This document shows, in pieces, positions 36,254-45,847 of a stretch of 64,000 nt of DNA. This stretch comes from Candidatus Pseudothioglobus aerophilus (lineage in GTDB: Bacteria > Pseudomonadota > Gammaproteobacteria > PS1 > Pseudothioglobaceae), in assembly GCA_014384565.1 (NCBI GenBank), contig JACNFO010000024.1, positions 28,802 through 92,801 on the forward strand, written 5' to 3'. Within the stretch, counting starts at the first letter, position 1; every line of letters begins with the position of its first letter. A program made the position numbers and the translations under genes. Under the pieces are notes generated by a model. It was given only the letters and a program-made list of their open reading frames with translations, had not been told where the DNA came from and did not search any database.

Positions 36254-37558
36254 ATGAAACTTATTTTAGGTCTAGGTATTACAGGACTTTCTGTAGCTCG
36301 TTTTTTCTTTAAAAATGAAATCTCATTTCGCATTGCTGACACTCGTCAAGAGCCTCCTATGCTTGAAGTAAGTAAAAAAGAGGGTCTACTTAGTGATGCT
36401 TATTTTGGAGATTGGAATGAGCATATTTTAACTGGCATTTCTGAAGTAATTATTAGTCCAGGTGTCGCTGAGTCCGAAGATGTTGTAATTTGGATGCGCA
36501 AAAAAAATATTTCAATAATTAGTGATATCGAGTTATTTGGTCGATATGCTAACGCTCCAATTATTGGCATTACTGGTTCAAATGGAAAATCAACCGTAAC
36601 TCAATTATTAGGTGAGATGGCAATTGCTGATGGAAAAAATGCTGTTATTTGCGGCAATATTGGCAAGCCTGTAATGGACAGTTTAAGTGATGAAGCCGAA
36701 CTCTATGTTGTTGAGCTTTCAAGTTATCAATTAGATTACACAAATAAACTTTCTTTATTAGCTGGCGTAATTACGAATATAACTCCTGATCACCTTGATA
36801 GGTACTCTAACTTTAGTGATTATATTTCCTCTAAATTATCGATTTATAGCTATTGCAAATTTCAAGTTATAAATCTCAACGATGATTTGCTGAGTGATTT
36901 GAGCGGCCACAACTTCTATGCGGTTGAGTCTGTTGATGATAGGTGTGATTTCAGTGCAAATCGAATTGGTGACTTGTATGAAGTTCTACACAAAGGCAAA
37001 TTCCTACTAACAAGTGATGAATTGAAGGTTGTTGGAAGACATAATATAGAAAATCTATTAGCTGCCTTAACGTTAGGCCATCGTTTTGGATTAACCTTAA
37101 AAGTAATGGTTCAGGCTGCAATTGACTTCAAAGGCTTAGAGCATAGATTGGAATTTGTTTCAACGATAAACGATATAGATTACTACAACGATTCAAAATC
37201 AACCAACGCAATTTCTTCCATAACTGCCGTTAATGCTCTTTCTGAAAAATACAATAACTTAATATTAATTGCTGGTGGAATATCGAAAAAAGAGGATTAT
37301 TCAGAGTTTTTCAAATTAATAAATGAAAAAGTTAATGCAGTTGTTTTAATTGGAGAGTGCAGTAGTGATTTTTCAAAGCAAATTACTGCCCCTCATGTGG
37401 AAGTTGTTGATTCAATGAAAAAAGCGGTGTCGATGGCTACTTCAATGGCAGAAGGGGGCGCAGTATTACTTTCGCCTGGGTGTGCAAGCTTTGATATGTT
37501 TAGTGATTTTAATGAGCGTGGAGATGTTTTTAAGTGCTTCGTTCTTGAAGAAACTTAA
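36254..37558 (+). CDS. murD: UDP-N-acetylmuramoylalanine-D-glutamate ligase
   Basis: MurD adds D-glutamate to UDP-MurNAc-L-Ala in peptidoglycan synthesis. The 434-residue protein has the N-terminal nucleotide-like domain (LILGLGITGLSVARFF), the ATP P-loop GITGSNGKSTVTQLLG near 99-114, NITPDHLDRYSNFSDY, and the family C-terminal domain with LLSPGCASFDMFSDFNERG. It is separated from the other mur genes of the window, so the division/cell-wall cluster is split. It overlaps the convergent miaA by 29 bp. Confidence 0.95.
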   Translation: MKLILGLGITGLSVARFFFKNEISFRIADTRQEPPMLEVSKKEGLLSDAYFGDWNEHILTGISEVIISPGVAESEDVVIWMRKKNISIISDIELFGRYANAPIIGITGSNGKSTVTQLLGEMAIADGKNAVICGNIGKPVMDSLSDEAELYVVELSSYQLDYTNKLSLLAGVITNITPDHLDRYSNFSDYISSKLSIYSYCKFQVINLNDDLLSDLSGHNFYAVESVDDRCDFSANRIGDLYEVLHKGKFLLTSDELKVVGRHNIENLLAALTLGHRFGLTLKVMVQAAIDFKGLEHRLEFVSTINDIDYYNDSKSTNAISSITAVNALSEKYNNLILIAGGISKKEDYSEFFKLINEKVNAVVLIGECSSDFSKQITAPHVEVVDSMKKAVSMATSMAEGGAVLLSPGCASFDMFSDFNERGDVFKCFVLEET

Positions 37559-38459
37559 CGGCTTTTTCAATCTCTATTTTTTTTAATGTAAGAGCTTTAT
37601 CTTCATCCCTTAGCCATGTGCATTGACGTTTACATAATTGCCTAGTCGCGATGATTGCTTTTTCAATCATTTCTTGTTTGCTGTAATTTCCTTCAAAATA
37701 ATTCCAAGCTTGCCTATAACCAACGGATCTCATAGAGGCAAGATCTAGATTGAGTTTTGAATTTTTTCTGAGTATTTCTACTTCATCAAGAAATCCATCT
37801 TTAATCATTTTTATAAAGCGCTGCTCAATTCTTTGATGAAGTATAGCTCTATCAGGCATGAGTACAATTTTTTTAATATTAAGATCGAGCTTATTCTGGT
37901 TTTTTTTACCTTGAAGCTTGCTTAGTGTTTCTCCAGAGAGATGAAAAACCTCAAGCGCTCTGGTTACTCTTTGGGAGTCATTTGAATGGATGCGCGCTGC
38001 AGATTTAGGATCAATTTCCGTTAATTTTGAATGCAGTTTTACACTGCCTTCACTTTTTAAAAGGTCATTAAAATGTTTTCGCGACTCATCAGTAGACGAA
38101 GGGAGTTCAGACAAACCATGCTCTAAAGCGTTAAAGTAGAAAGAAGTGCCACCAACCAGAATAGGTAATTTACCTTCTGCTAGAGCCGATTTAATATGTT
38201 TTTTTGCCAGTGATATAAATTCAGTTACTGAAAAGCTATCTTCAGGCTCACAAATATCAACTAATTCATGTGGATAGGCTGTAAGAATTTCCTTGCTAGG
38301 CTTTGCTGTGCCAATATCCATACCCCGGTAGATCAAGGCAGAGTCAACACTTATTAATTTTGAGTTAATGTGCTTACTAATTTCTATAGCTAACTCTGTC
38401 TTTCCAGAGGCTGTTGGGCCCATCAAAAAAACTACAAAATTTATTGGCTCAATTGCCAT
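37530..38459 (-). CDS. miaA: tRNA dimethylallyltransferase
   Basis: MiaA adds an isopentenyl group to A37 of tRNAs that read UNN codons. The 309-residue protein has the P-loop LMGPTASGKTELAIEI (about 12-27), the DSALIYRGMDIGTAKP block and the SMRSVGYRQAWNYFEG region. miaB, the next enzyme on the same base, is at 53.8-55.1 kb. hfq, its usual neighbour, is absent. Confidence 0.95.
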   Translation of the reverse strand: MAIEPINFVVFLMGPTASGKTELAIEISKHINSKLISVDSALIYRGMDIGTAKPSKEILTAYPHELVDICEPEDSFSVTEFISLAKKHIKSALAEGKLPILVGGTSFYFNALEHGLSELPSSTDESRKHFNDLLKSEGSVKLHSKLTEIDPKSAARIHSNDSQRVTRALEVFHLSGETLSKLQGKKNQNKLDLNIKKIVLMPDRAILHQRIEQRFIKMIKDGFLDEVEILRKNSKLNLDLASMRSVGYRQAWNYFEGNYSKQEMIEKAIIATRQLCKRQCTWLRDEDKALTLKKIEIEKAVKFLQERST

Positions 38460-38493
38460 AATAATAGTAAGTTCATAACTATAAGACCTACAT

Positions 38494-38499
38494 TATAAT
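38494..38499 (+). promoter_or_regulatory. -10 element before the 2Fe-2S reductase gene
   Basis: A perfect TATAAT lies here, overlapping the first in-frame ATG at 38498. Transcription would begin near 38506, leaving the ATG at 38531 as the first usable start. No clear -35 is seen. Confidence 0.35.
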
Positions 38500-38530
38500 G
38501 GCACCTTTATATTTTTTATCTCCAAAAACT

Positions 38531-39547
38531 ATGTTTACGGTTTTAAATCAAGTTAGTGGTAAATCATTCAAGTGTGGAGATGAAGAATCTGTTCTAGATG
38601 GAGCGCTTTCAAACGGCTTTAATTTTCCATACGGCTGTCAAAATGGTTTTTGTGGTCAGTGTAAAGCAGTTATCCTTAATGGAGAGATTGATTATGCTGG
38701 TGAGGTCCCATCAGTTCTAAGCGCTGATGACATTGATTCAAATATGGCATTGCTTTGTCAGTGTAAAGCAAAGAGTGATTTATATATTGCAGTTGATGAG
38801 CTTGACTCTCTGGCAGCTATTGAAGTTCGCAGTATGCCGTGCCGTGTAGAGCAAATTAATCATTTGAATCATGACGTAATCCAGCTAATATTAAAGATAC
38901 CTGGCGCACAATCTTTGCAGTATTTAGCAGGGCAATACCTTGACTTAGAGCATTCAGATTTTGACTCAAGATATTACTCTATCGCCAACGCGCCAACTAA
39001 CTCAAATCTGATTGAGCTCCATATTCGTCTGGTTGATAATGGAAAGCTTACTAACTTCATCTTTAATTCGTTAACCCCTAAATCAATTTTAAGAATTGAA
39101 GGCCCCAAAGGAAGTTTTTTTCTAAGAGAAGAAAGCGAATGCCCAATCATTTTTATTGCTGGAGGAACTGGTTTTGGGCCAGTTAAGGCAATAATAGAGC
39201 ACCTTATTAATATAGGGTCTCAAAGGGAGATTTATTTATACTGGGGGGTAAGAAGTGAAGTCGATTTGTACTCGAACCTTCCATCTGAATGGAGTGAAAA
39301 ATTCCCCAACATCTCTTTTATTCCAGTATTATCAGAAGCAAATGAGACTTGGGATGGAAATAAAGGCTATGTTCATGACTCAGTTATTAAAGATTTTGAA
39401 GACTTAGCAGGTTTTGAGGTTTATGCTTGTGGCCCACCGGTAATGGTTAATGCTGCAGCTAAAAGCTGCCTTGAACATCAACTAGTTAAAGAGAACTTCT
39501 TTTCTGATTCTTTTGAATATGCAAATGTGAGTAATGACGATGCCTAG
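38531..39547 (+). CDS. 2Fe-2S ferredoxin / FAD-NAD(P)H reductase fusion (AscD-like flavin or electron-transfer reductase)
   Basis: The protein joins a plant-type ferredoxin domain to a ferredoxin-NADP reductase module. The cluster cysteines are in PYGCQNGFCGQCKAVI plus the later LLCQCK. The reductase part has YLAGQYLDL and RYYSIANAP for FAD, IFIAGGTGFGPVKAI for NAD(P)H and VYACGPPVMV near the end. Relatives include CDP-6-deoxyhexose reductases and oxygenase reductases; the partner is unknown. The start at 38531 is preferred over 38498, which sits in a -10 box. Its 3' end overlaps or abuts bolA. Confidence 0.8.
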   Translation: MFTVLNQVSGKSFKCGDEESVLDGALSNGFNFPYGCQNGFCGQCKAVILNGEIDYAGEVPSVLSADDIDSNMALLCQCKAKSDLYIAVDELDSLAAIEVRSMPCRVEQINHLNHDVIQLILKIPGAQSLQYLAGQYLDLEHSDFDSRYYSIANAPTNSNLIELHIRLVDNGKLTNFIFNSLTPKSILRIEGPKGSFFLREESECPIIFIAGGTGFGPVKAIIEHLINIGSQREIYLYWGVRSEVDLYSNLPSEWSEKFPNISFIPVLSEANETWDGNKGYVHDSVIKDFEDLAGFEVYACGPPVMVNAAAKSCLEHQLVKENFFSDSFEYANVSNDDA

Positions 39548-39842
39548 TATGGAAAATCATTTAAAAAATCAACTTGATTTAGCTTTGAGTCCAGAGTATT
39601 GCGAAGTTAGTAATGAGTCTAGTCAGCATTCAGGACCAGCTACTGAGTCGCACTTTAAAATTGTAGTCGTAAGTCCAACCTTTGATGAAATGAAGCTTAT
39701 TGATCGTCACCGCTTCATTAATAAGCTTTTTGCTGAAGAGTTAAAGCATATTCATGCTTTGGCAATGCATACCTACAGTCCTGAAGAGTGGCAAAAACGT
39801 CAGATTGCACCTAATTCACCCGAATGCTCAAGTAAGAAATAG
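39534..39842 (+). CDS. bolA: BolA family protein
   Basis: The 102-residue protein has the BolA fold signature SHFKIVVVSPTFDEMKLIDRHRFINKLFAEEL followed by HALAMHTYSPEEW, read here in shorter blocks at about residues 39-80. BolA proteins bind monothiol glutaredoxins and iron-sulphur clusters and affect cell shape. The ATG at 39534 overlaps the upstream gene; an ATG at 39549, right after the upstream stop, fits the family start MENHLKNQL better. It sits between an iron-sulphur reductase and a lytic transglycosylase gene. Confidence 0.88.
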   Translation: MTMPSMENHLKNQLDLALSPEYCEVSNESSQHSGPATESHFKIVVVSPTFDEMKLIDRHRFINKLFAEELKHIHALAMHTYSPEEWQKRQIAPNSPECSSKK

Positions 39843-39844
39843 AA

Positions 39845-41383
39845 GTGAGATCTGCTCTTTTATTAATCTTTTTGATTCTTTCTGGCTGTCAATCGGTCAT
39901 TGATAAAAATCAAACTTTAGCCAGCCTCAAGAGTAAGTCAGTCAATACTATTCAATACTCTCAAGAGGATGATTTATGGCAAGTTATTGCCAATCGTCAG
40001 GGTATTAAAAGTGTTTCTAATGCAAGAGTTCAGAGTCGTATTGATTGGATAAGTAATCATCCAGAGTATCTATCTTTAATTTCAAAAAGAGCAGAGCCTT
40101 TTTTATATCTTGTTGTCTCTGAACTAGAAAAGCAGAACGTTCCAATTGAAATTGCTTTACTGCCTATTGTTGAATCTGATTACTATCCATTTTCCTATTC
40201 TCATGGAACGGCAGCAGGGTTGTGGCAATTTATACCTTCTACTGGGAGAATGTATGGTCTAGAAGAAGACTGGTGGCATGCAGATAGAAGGGATGTGCTT
40301 GCCTCAACTAAAGCCGCTGCTAATTATTTAAATGATCTAAATAAAATGTTTAAAGGAGATTGGCTTCTATCTATTGCTGCTTATAATGCAGGCCCTGGAA
40401 GAATTCAAAGAGCAATTGATACAAATATTAAGCTTGGAAAAAAGACAGATTTTTGGAGCTTAGATCTACCTCAGGAGACTGAAAAGTATGTTCCTAAGCT
40501 CCTAGCTCTTAGTCAAGTAATTAAAAATCCTTCTCGCTATAATCAAAAACTGCTTGAGATTGATAATAAGCCCTTCTTAAATGAAGTCGAACTAGATTCA
40601 CAGTTTGATTTAGCGCTTATTTCTCAGTGGACTGGCTTAAGTATTGACCAGATTTATAACTACAACCCTGGATTGAAACGCTGGGCAACTCCTGAATCCC
40701 TGCCATACATAATGCTGCTTCCAGAAGAAGTTATTGATAGCTTTAATGACAATTTATCTAAACAAGGCCAAAGACCAAAAATTAGTTGGACTCGTTATAA
40801 GATTAAGCAAGGCGATAGTCTTAGCCTTATTGCACAAAATTACAATACAACAATTGGTCAAATAATGAGCGTTAATGAGCTTGATAATGATGCCATAAGG
40901 GCTGATAAGTATTTAATTGTCCCTTTAGCTCAAAAATCAGACGGCTACTACTCTTTGTCAGATAATCAACGGGAAAAAAGTAGATTAAATATTCAAAAAA
41001 ATTCAGAAAAAATTATCTATACGGTTGTTGCTGGAGATAGCCTATGGAAAATTTCTACTAAGTTTGATTCCACAATTAATAATCTTGTAAGGTGGAATAA
41101 AATTAGTCCTTCTGAATCTTTGTCTATTGGAAAAGAATTAGTTATCTTAAGGGATAACAAAAACAAGACAGAGTTAGCTAAAATAACGAATACTGGAATT
41201 GATATTAATAGAGATATTTTTTACACGGTAAAGGAGGGCGATAACCTATCAATGATTGCCCAAAAGTATAATGTTAAAATTTCAGAAATTAAATATTGGA
41301 ATGATTTAAATGAAGAATATATATTACAACCAGGCGATAAATTAACTATTACTATTAACGTGGTTAACTCAAATTTATCATGA
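39845..41383 (+). CDS. mltD: Membrane-bound lytic murein transglycosylase D with LysM domains
   Basis: MltD cleaves peptidoglycan glycan strands. The 512-residue protein starts at a GTG and has a lipoprotein signal with lipobox LSGC (Cys15), so it should be anchored in the outer membrane. The SLT domain carries the catalytic Glu110 in PIVESDYYPFSYSHGTAAG and LWQFIPSTGRMYGL. Three LysM modules follow at about 313-360, 389-432 and 458-503, one more than in E. coli MltD's visible pair. The next gene overlaps by 4 bp. Confidence 0.93.
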   Translation: MRSALLLIFLILSGCQSVIDKNQTLASLKSKSVNTIQYSQEDDLWQVIANRQGIKSVSNARVQSRIDWISNHPEYLSLISKRAEPFLYLVVSELEKQNVPIEIALLPIVESDYYPFSYSHGTAAGLWQFIPSTGRMYGLEEDWWHADRRDVLASTKAAANYLNDLNKMFKGDWLLSIAAYNAGPGRIQRAIDTNIKLGKKTDFWSLDLPQETEKYVPKLLALSQVIKNPSRYNQKLLEIDNKPFLNEVELDSQFDLALISQWTGLSIDQIYNYNPGLKRWATPESLPYIMLLPEEVIDSFNDNLSKQGQRPKISWTRYKIKQGDSLSLIAQNYNTTIGQIMSVNELDNDAIRADKYLIVPLAQKSDGYYSLSDNQREKSRLNIQKNSEKIIYTVVAGDSLWKISTKFDSTINNLVRWNKISPSESLSIGKELVILRDNKNKTELAKITNTGIDINRDIFYTVKEGDNLSMIAQKYNVKISEIKYWNDLNEEYILQPGDKLTITINVVNSNLS

Positions 41384-42033
41384 CAAATATCCCGATACAA
41401 AAAACTATTTTAGCAACCTTAGCATTTGCTTTTTCTAATTGGAAGAAGTTACTTGAGGCCAGTATTTTCCCAATACTTTTAGCTCTTCCATTCTTGCCTG
41501 AGCTGGTACATTTATTATCTATGCTAAAGCCTGGAAGCGAAATGCCAGAAAATATTAGTTTTCACATATCTTATTTCCTAATGTTTATTTATGCCTCAAT
41601 GGCAATATTAATAAATATATATAGACTTGTAATTCTAGGGAATAATTCTATAAATCGATTTGGTTTTGTTTTGCCTAGCCTAAGGTTTGGCCGCTTCTTT
41701 CTTTTGGCGATTCTTTTAGGTATTGGCCAAGCAGTAACACTTGCTTCAATTTATTTGCTACCGTTTTATCTTTTACTTATCCCATTAACACTTAATTTAG
41801 TATCAATAGCAAACGATGTGCCCTATAAGAGAATAGAAGTAACATGGCAGGCTCGCTTAAACATTTTTTTAATCAATTTTATAGGCCCATTTATTTTAAT
41901 TTCATTGATAGGCCTAATTGAAAATAGCTATCTAGATTCTCTCTTTAGTTTTATCTCAATCTATTGGACTTCAATTAGCATAGCATTGTGCTACAAAGTC
42001 ATAATGGCGAATAGCTCAACGCAAAGCCATTAG
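41380..42033 (+). CDS. Uncharacterised inner-membrane protein
   Basis: The 217-residue product is not recognised. It has about five to six hydrophobic helices (near residues 25-45, 66-88, 105-135, 165-183 and 188-207) and a basic N-terminal stretch. No catalytic motif is visible. Its ATG overlaps the stop of mltD by 4 bp, so it is translated with the transglycosylase and may be an envelope protein. Its last 35 bp overlap the 3' end of ftsQ on the other strand. Confidence 0.7.
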   Translation: MTNIPIQKTILATLAFAFSNWKKLLEASIFPILLALPFLPELVHLLSMLKPGSEMPENISFHISYFLMFIYASMAILINIYRLVILGNNSINRFGFVLPSLRFGRFFLLAILLGIGQAVTLASIYLLPFYLLLIPLTLNLVSIANDVPYKRIEVTWQARLNIFLINFIGPFILISLIGLIENSYLDSLFSFISIYWTSISIALCYKVIMANSSTQSH

Positions 42034-42727
42034 GGTATCTCATATCAAAAATTCCTCTTGTTCTAATTTTTTTATACTTCTTTAGTTTTTCAAAAGATTT
42101 GATAAATAACTCTAGGCGTTCATTTTGTTTTTGATACCCTAAAATAACCTTTATATTGTTATCTAGCGTTAATTCATCAATGGAAGTCCTTTCAAAAAGA
42201 GAAATTTTAACCGGCTCAAGGATTGACTGGTACATAGTAAAGTCAAAATAAAATTGTTTAACCTCTGATTCAGATACTATTCCAATTGGTTTTTCCGAGT
42301 TAATTGTTAAGTTTGGTTTAAATAATATGCCTCGAGAGGATATATAACCATCAGTTCCATATCGCATAGCAATATCATGCTTTTCTAATGATATTCGAAT
42401 CCTATTCCAAAATATTCTTTCAACTTCTACATTTGAAACCCACGGACTCTGTTCTAGTTTATTTTTAATTTGAGAGAGATTAAGTAAATATTTATTGATA
42501 AGAAGAGGTTTAATTAATTCATCATATTCATAAGCTTGGGCTTGCAATTCTCCCTTTATTTCCCATGAGATATTTGGTTTGAGTAGGGTTGATTTTTCAA
42601 CAAGATATATCAAGAAGGCAATTGAAAGCGCAAAAAGTAAATAGAAGACTAATTTAAATATTTTGTTTAAAAAATACTTAAAAGGTTTTTTTTGTTTCTT
42701 TACGTAATTTTTTCTTTCTCTAGCCAT
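41999..42727 (-). CDS. ftsQ: Cell division protein FtsQ
   Basis: FtsQ links early and late division proteins at the septum. The 242-residue protein has a basic cytoplasmic tail, one transmembrane helix (about 21-43), a POTRA domain near 52-120 ending in WVSNVEVERIFWNRIRISLEKHD, and the beta domain. It overlaps ddl by 8 bp, the conserved ddl-ftsQ order. ftsA and ftsZ do not follow; instead an opposite-strand gene overlaps its end. Confidence 0.88.
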   Translation of the reverse strand: MARERKNYVKKQKKPFKYFLNKIFKLVFYLLFALSIAFLIYLVEKSTLLKPNISWEIKGELQAQAYEYDELIKPLLINKYLLNLSQIKNKLEQSPWVSNVEVERIFWNRIRISLEKHDIAMRYGTDGYISSRGILFKPNLTINSEKPIGIVSESEVKQFYFDFTMYQSILEPVKISLFERTSIDELTLDNNIKVILGYQKQNERLELFIKSFEKLKKYKKIRTRGIFDMRYPNGFALSYSPL

Positions 42728-43598
42728 TAAGGATTTTGATTACTAATTCTTCAAAACTTATATTGGAGGCTTTAGCTGCAATTGGAACAAGTGAGTGCGA
42801 TGTCATACCCGGCACTGTATTTATTTCTAATAAGTATGGCTTCATATTTTTATCAAGAATAAAGTCAACCCTACCCCAGCCAGATGCTCCAGTTAAATTA
42901 AAGGCCTTTAAAGCTATCATTTGAATATTTTTTTCTTGCGCTATAGTTAAACCTGACGGACAAAGATATTCGGTTTTATTACTAAAGTATTTTGAGTGAT
43001 AGTCGTAAATATCATGATCAGAAATAATTTTTATACTTGGGAGCGTTTTGTTATTTAATATTGCAACAGTATATTCGTCACCTTCAACCCATTGTTCTAT
43101 TAAAGCCTCATCATTATAATGCCATGCTGCTTTAAGAGCGTCATCAAGTTCATTCTGATTTTTAACCTTTGTAATACCAATACTAGAGCCTTCCAAAGTT
43201 GGCTTTACAGCCCATGGAAGAGGAAAATTTATTGAATCTAGATTCTGCCCTTTTATAGCCACGATTGAGGGAGATAGGGGAAGGCTATGACTACTCCATA
43301 AATCTTTAGTAGTTGCTTTATTCATGCATAGATTTGATGCAATAGCATTAGATCCTGTAAACGGAATACCTTTTTTTATAAGTTGGGATTGAATGTAGCC
43401 ATCTTCTCCGCCCCTGCCATGTAAGACAATAAACGCTTTATCAAATTCTTTTTCCCAAAGACTTTCAAGATTTTCATGAGTGAGATCAAATGAGAAGCAA
43501 TCCACATTACTTTTAAGTAGGGCTTCATAAACAGCATTGCCACTAAGAAGTGATATTTCTCTCTCAGCTGAGTAGCCTCCCATTAATACAGCAATCAT
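42720..43598 (-). CDS. ddl: D-alanine-D-alanine ligase
   Basis: Ddl makes the D-Ala-D-Ala dipeptide for peptidoglycan. The 292-residue protein has the ATP-grasp fold with VLMGGYSAEREISLLSG at the start, the HGRGGEDGYIQ motif near 60-70, and the C-terminal GWGRVDFILDKN and LEINTVPGMTSHSL blocks holding magnesium ligands. It overlaps murB by 4 bp and ftsQ by 8 bp. Confidence 0.96.
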   Translation of the reverse strand: MIAVLMGGYSAEREISLLSGNAVYEALLKSNVDCFSFDLTHENLESLWEKEFDKAFIVLHGRGGEDGYIQSQLIKKGIPFTGSNAIASNLCMNKATTKDLWSSHSLPLSPSIVAIKGQNLDSINFPLPWAVKPTLEGSSIGITKVKNQNELDDALKAAWHYNDEALIEQWVEGDEYTVAILNNKTLPSIKIISDHDIYDYHSKYFSNKTEYLCPSGLTIAQEKNIQMIALKAFNLTGASGWGRVDFILDKNMKPYLLEINTVPGMTSHSLVPIAAKASNISFEELVIKILNG

Positions 43599-44428
43599 AT
43601 GATTATTAATTCAGTTTCAAGTTCAATATTATGTTTATTCTTTATTACACTTTGAATATGAGTAATTAAATTTTCAATATCTGAAGCACTTGCATTGTCC
43701 TGATTAATAATATAGTTTGCGTGCATTTCTGAAACACAGGCTCCTCCAATACAAAAGCCTTTAAGGCCAGTTGATTCAATTAATTTAGCTGCATAATGAT
43801 CTTTGGGATTCTTAAAAACACTCCCACAGCTTGCTAAACCGATTGGTTGTGTCGAGTTTCTTTTATGAAGCAGGTCCCGAACATTATCATTGGGCTGTTT
43901 TAAATTAAAGTCAAAAATAGCACTAATAAAAACTTCGTCACTAAATTTATGAAGAGTAGATCGATAAGAAATTTTATAATCTTTGGGAAATCTTTCTTGA
44001 ATCTCTCCAGATAAATTAATGGTTTTGACTGAATGGACATATTGCCATATCTCAGAGCCAAATGCACCTGCATTCATAGCTAATGCGCCGCCTACACTTC
44101 CAGGAATAGCGCTAAGGAATTCAGCTCCAAATTTTAAATTTGCTTGAGAAAATCTTGATAGTTTTGCGAGAGAGGTTCCTGCTCCTGACTCGATTAATCC
44201 ATTTGAAATATAAATATCTTTGAGATTTTTTGTATTAATTGTTACGCCATTAAATCCTCTATCACGGATCAATAGGTTACTTCCGAGCCCAACCATTAGA
44301 ACAGGCTTTGTATTGATTTTTAAAAAATTAGAGAGTTCATTTACATCTTCAGGCTTAAGAAATTCACTAGATATTCCTCCTGATCTTAAAGAGCAGTGTT
44401 TTGACATTGGTTCATTAAACTTGAGCAT
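43595..44428 (-). CDS. murB: UDP-N-acetylenolpyruvoylglucosamine reductase (short, type II-like)
   Basis: MurB reduces UDP-GlcNAc-enolpyruvate to UDP-MurNAc using FAD and NADPH. The 277-residue protein has VLMVGLGSNLLIRD near 39-52, AIPGSVGGALAMNAGAFG, SYRSTLHKF and the catalytic serine region GLASCGSVFKNP. It follows murC by 6 bp and overlaps ddl, as in many cell-wall clusters. It is shorter than the E. coli enzyme and fits the type IIb group. Confidence 0.95.
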   Translation of the reverse strand: MLKFNEPMSKHCSLRSGGISSEFLKPEDVNELSNFLKINTKPVLMVGLGSNLLIRDRGFNGVTINTKNLKDIYISNGLIESGAGTSLAKLSRFSQANLKFGAEFLSAIPGSVGGALAMNAGAFGSEIWQYVHSVKTINLSGEIQERFPKDYKISYRSTLHKFSDEVFISAIFDFNLKQPNDNVRDLLHKRNSTQPIGLASCGSVFKNPKDHYAAKLIESTGLKGFCIGGACVSEMHANYIINQDNASASDIENLITHIQSVIKNKHNIELETELIII

Positions 44429-44434
44429 TATCTT

Positions 44435-45847
44435 TTATTCATGAAAATGATCTTTTAGTTGGTGTGGGATTTTATTTACATCACCAGCTCCAAGGGTAAG
44501 AATTACATCATTTTCAGTAACTATATTTGGAATTATTTCAATAATTTCATCAATATCTTTAACTACAATTGGATCGATTGAGCTTCTTCTTCTTATCGAG
44601 TCGGCAAGGGTTGATGAGCTAATTGTATTAATTGGCGACTCATTGGCTGAATATATATTAAGTAAAACTAATACATCTACTTTAGATAGGCAGCTAACAA
44701 AATCATTAAACAAGTCTCTAGTTCGTGAATATCTATGAGGCTGGAAAATAACCACAAGCCTTTTATCTGGATAGGTATTTCTTAAAGTACTTAAAACCTC
44801 AGTGATTTCATTGGGATGATGGCCATAGTCATCAAAGAGTGGAATAAGATCATTATTTATAGTTAAATTTTGGTGGTAATCAAGCCTTCTTGATACACCG
44901 CTAAAATGAGACAATGCTTTCTGTATTACCTCAAGCTCTATTTCTAGTTCAATTGCAACACTAATTGCAGCTAGAGAATTTAAGATATTATGTCTTCCTA
45001 TTAGATTAAGTGACACAGGAAATTTTTTTTGATATTTTTTACAGTTAACATCAAATGACATTTTCATTTCATTCTGTTTAACGTTTGATGCCTGGACATC
45101 TGCATCATCACTGAAGCCATAACTCAAAACTGGCCTATGAATTTTTTTAAGGATGTCCTTAACTCCACCATCATCTATACAAGCAACACAAACTCCATAG
45201 AAAGGTAGATTTGATGTAAAGCTTATAAAGGCATCAGTTAGGTTGTCATAGCTATGATTATAAGTACTCATGTGGTCTTCATCAATGTTAGTAATAACAC
45301 TCAACATGGGCTGAAGGTGAAGAAAAGATGCATCGCTTTCATCTGCTTCGGCAATTAAATAATCACTTTTTCCTAGTTTGGCGTTCATACCGGTTGCATT
45401 TATAATGCCTCCAATAATGTAAGTTGGGTCAAGCTTTGCTTCAGTCATTATATGAACAATCAGGCTGGTTGTAGTTGTTTTGCCATGAGTTCCTGAAATT
45501 GCTATTCCAAAGCGAAAGCGCATAAGCTCTCCCAGCATCTCAGCTCTTGGAACAATTAATAGTTTTTGATGCCTAGCCTCTTGGAGTTCAGGGTTGTTTT
45601 TATTGATTGCAGAAGACACAACTACTGCTTGTTTGCCTTTAACATTTTCAGCTTTTTGCGTATAGCTAATATTACAGCCTATTTCTTCAAGTTTTTTTGT
45701 TGCTTGATTGGACTGAATGTCTGATCCAGATATTTCGTAACCTAAGTTAGCAAGAACTTCTGCAATACCACTCATTCCAGAGCCACCTATTCCTATGAAG
45801 TGTATTTTTTTAATTTTTGAGCGTGTGGGGTTGTCTATTAGAGTCAT
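44435..45847 (-). CDS. murC: UDP-N-acetylmuramate-L-alanine ligase
   Basis: MurC adds the first amino acid, L-alanine, to UDP-MurNAc. The 470-residue protein has FIGIGGSGMSGIAEVL near the N-terminus, the P-loop SGTHGKTTTTSLI near 118-130, NIDEDHMSTYNHSY and a C-terminal FQPHRYSRTRDL. It overlaps ispF by 4 bp and leads into murB, so the mevalonate-independent isoprenoid genes and the wall genes form one transcript. Confidence 0.96.
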   Translation of the reverse strand: MTLIDNPTRSKIKKIHFIGIGGSGMSGIAEVLANLGYEISGSDIQSNQATKKLEEIGCNISYTQKAENVKGKQAVVVSSAINKNNPELQEARHQKLLIVPRAEMLGELMRFRFGIAISGTHGKTTTTSLIVHIMTEAKLDPTYIIGGIINATGMNAKLGKSDYLIAEADESDASFLHLQPMLSVITNIDEDHMSTYNHSYDNLTDAFISFTSNLPFYGVCVACIDDGGVKDILKKIHRPVLSYGFSDDADVQASNVKQNEMKMSFDVNCKKYQKKFPVSLNLIGRHNILNSLAAISVAIELEIELEVIQKALSHFSGVSRRLDYHQNLTINNDLIPLFDDYGHHPNEITEVLSTLRNTYPDKRLVVIFQPHRYSRTRDLFNDFVSCLSKVDVLVLLNIYSANESPINTISSSTLADSIRRRSSIDPIVVKDIDEIIEIIPNIVTENDVILTLGAGDVNKIPHQLKDHFHE

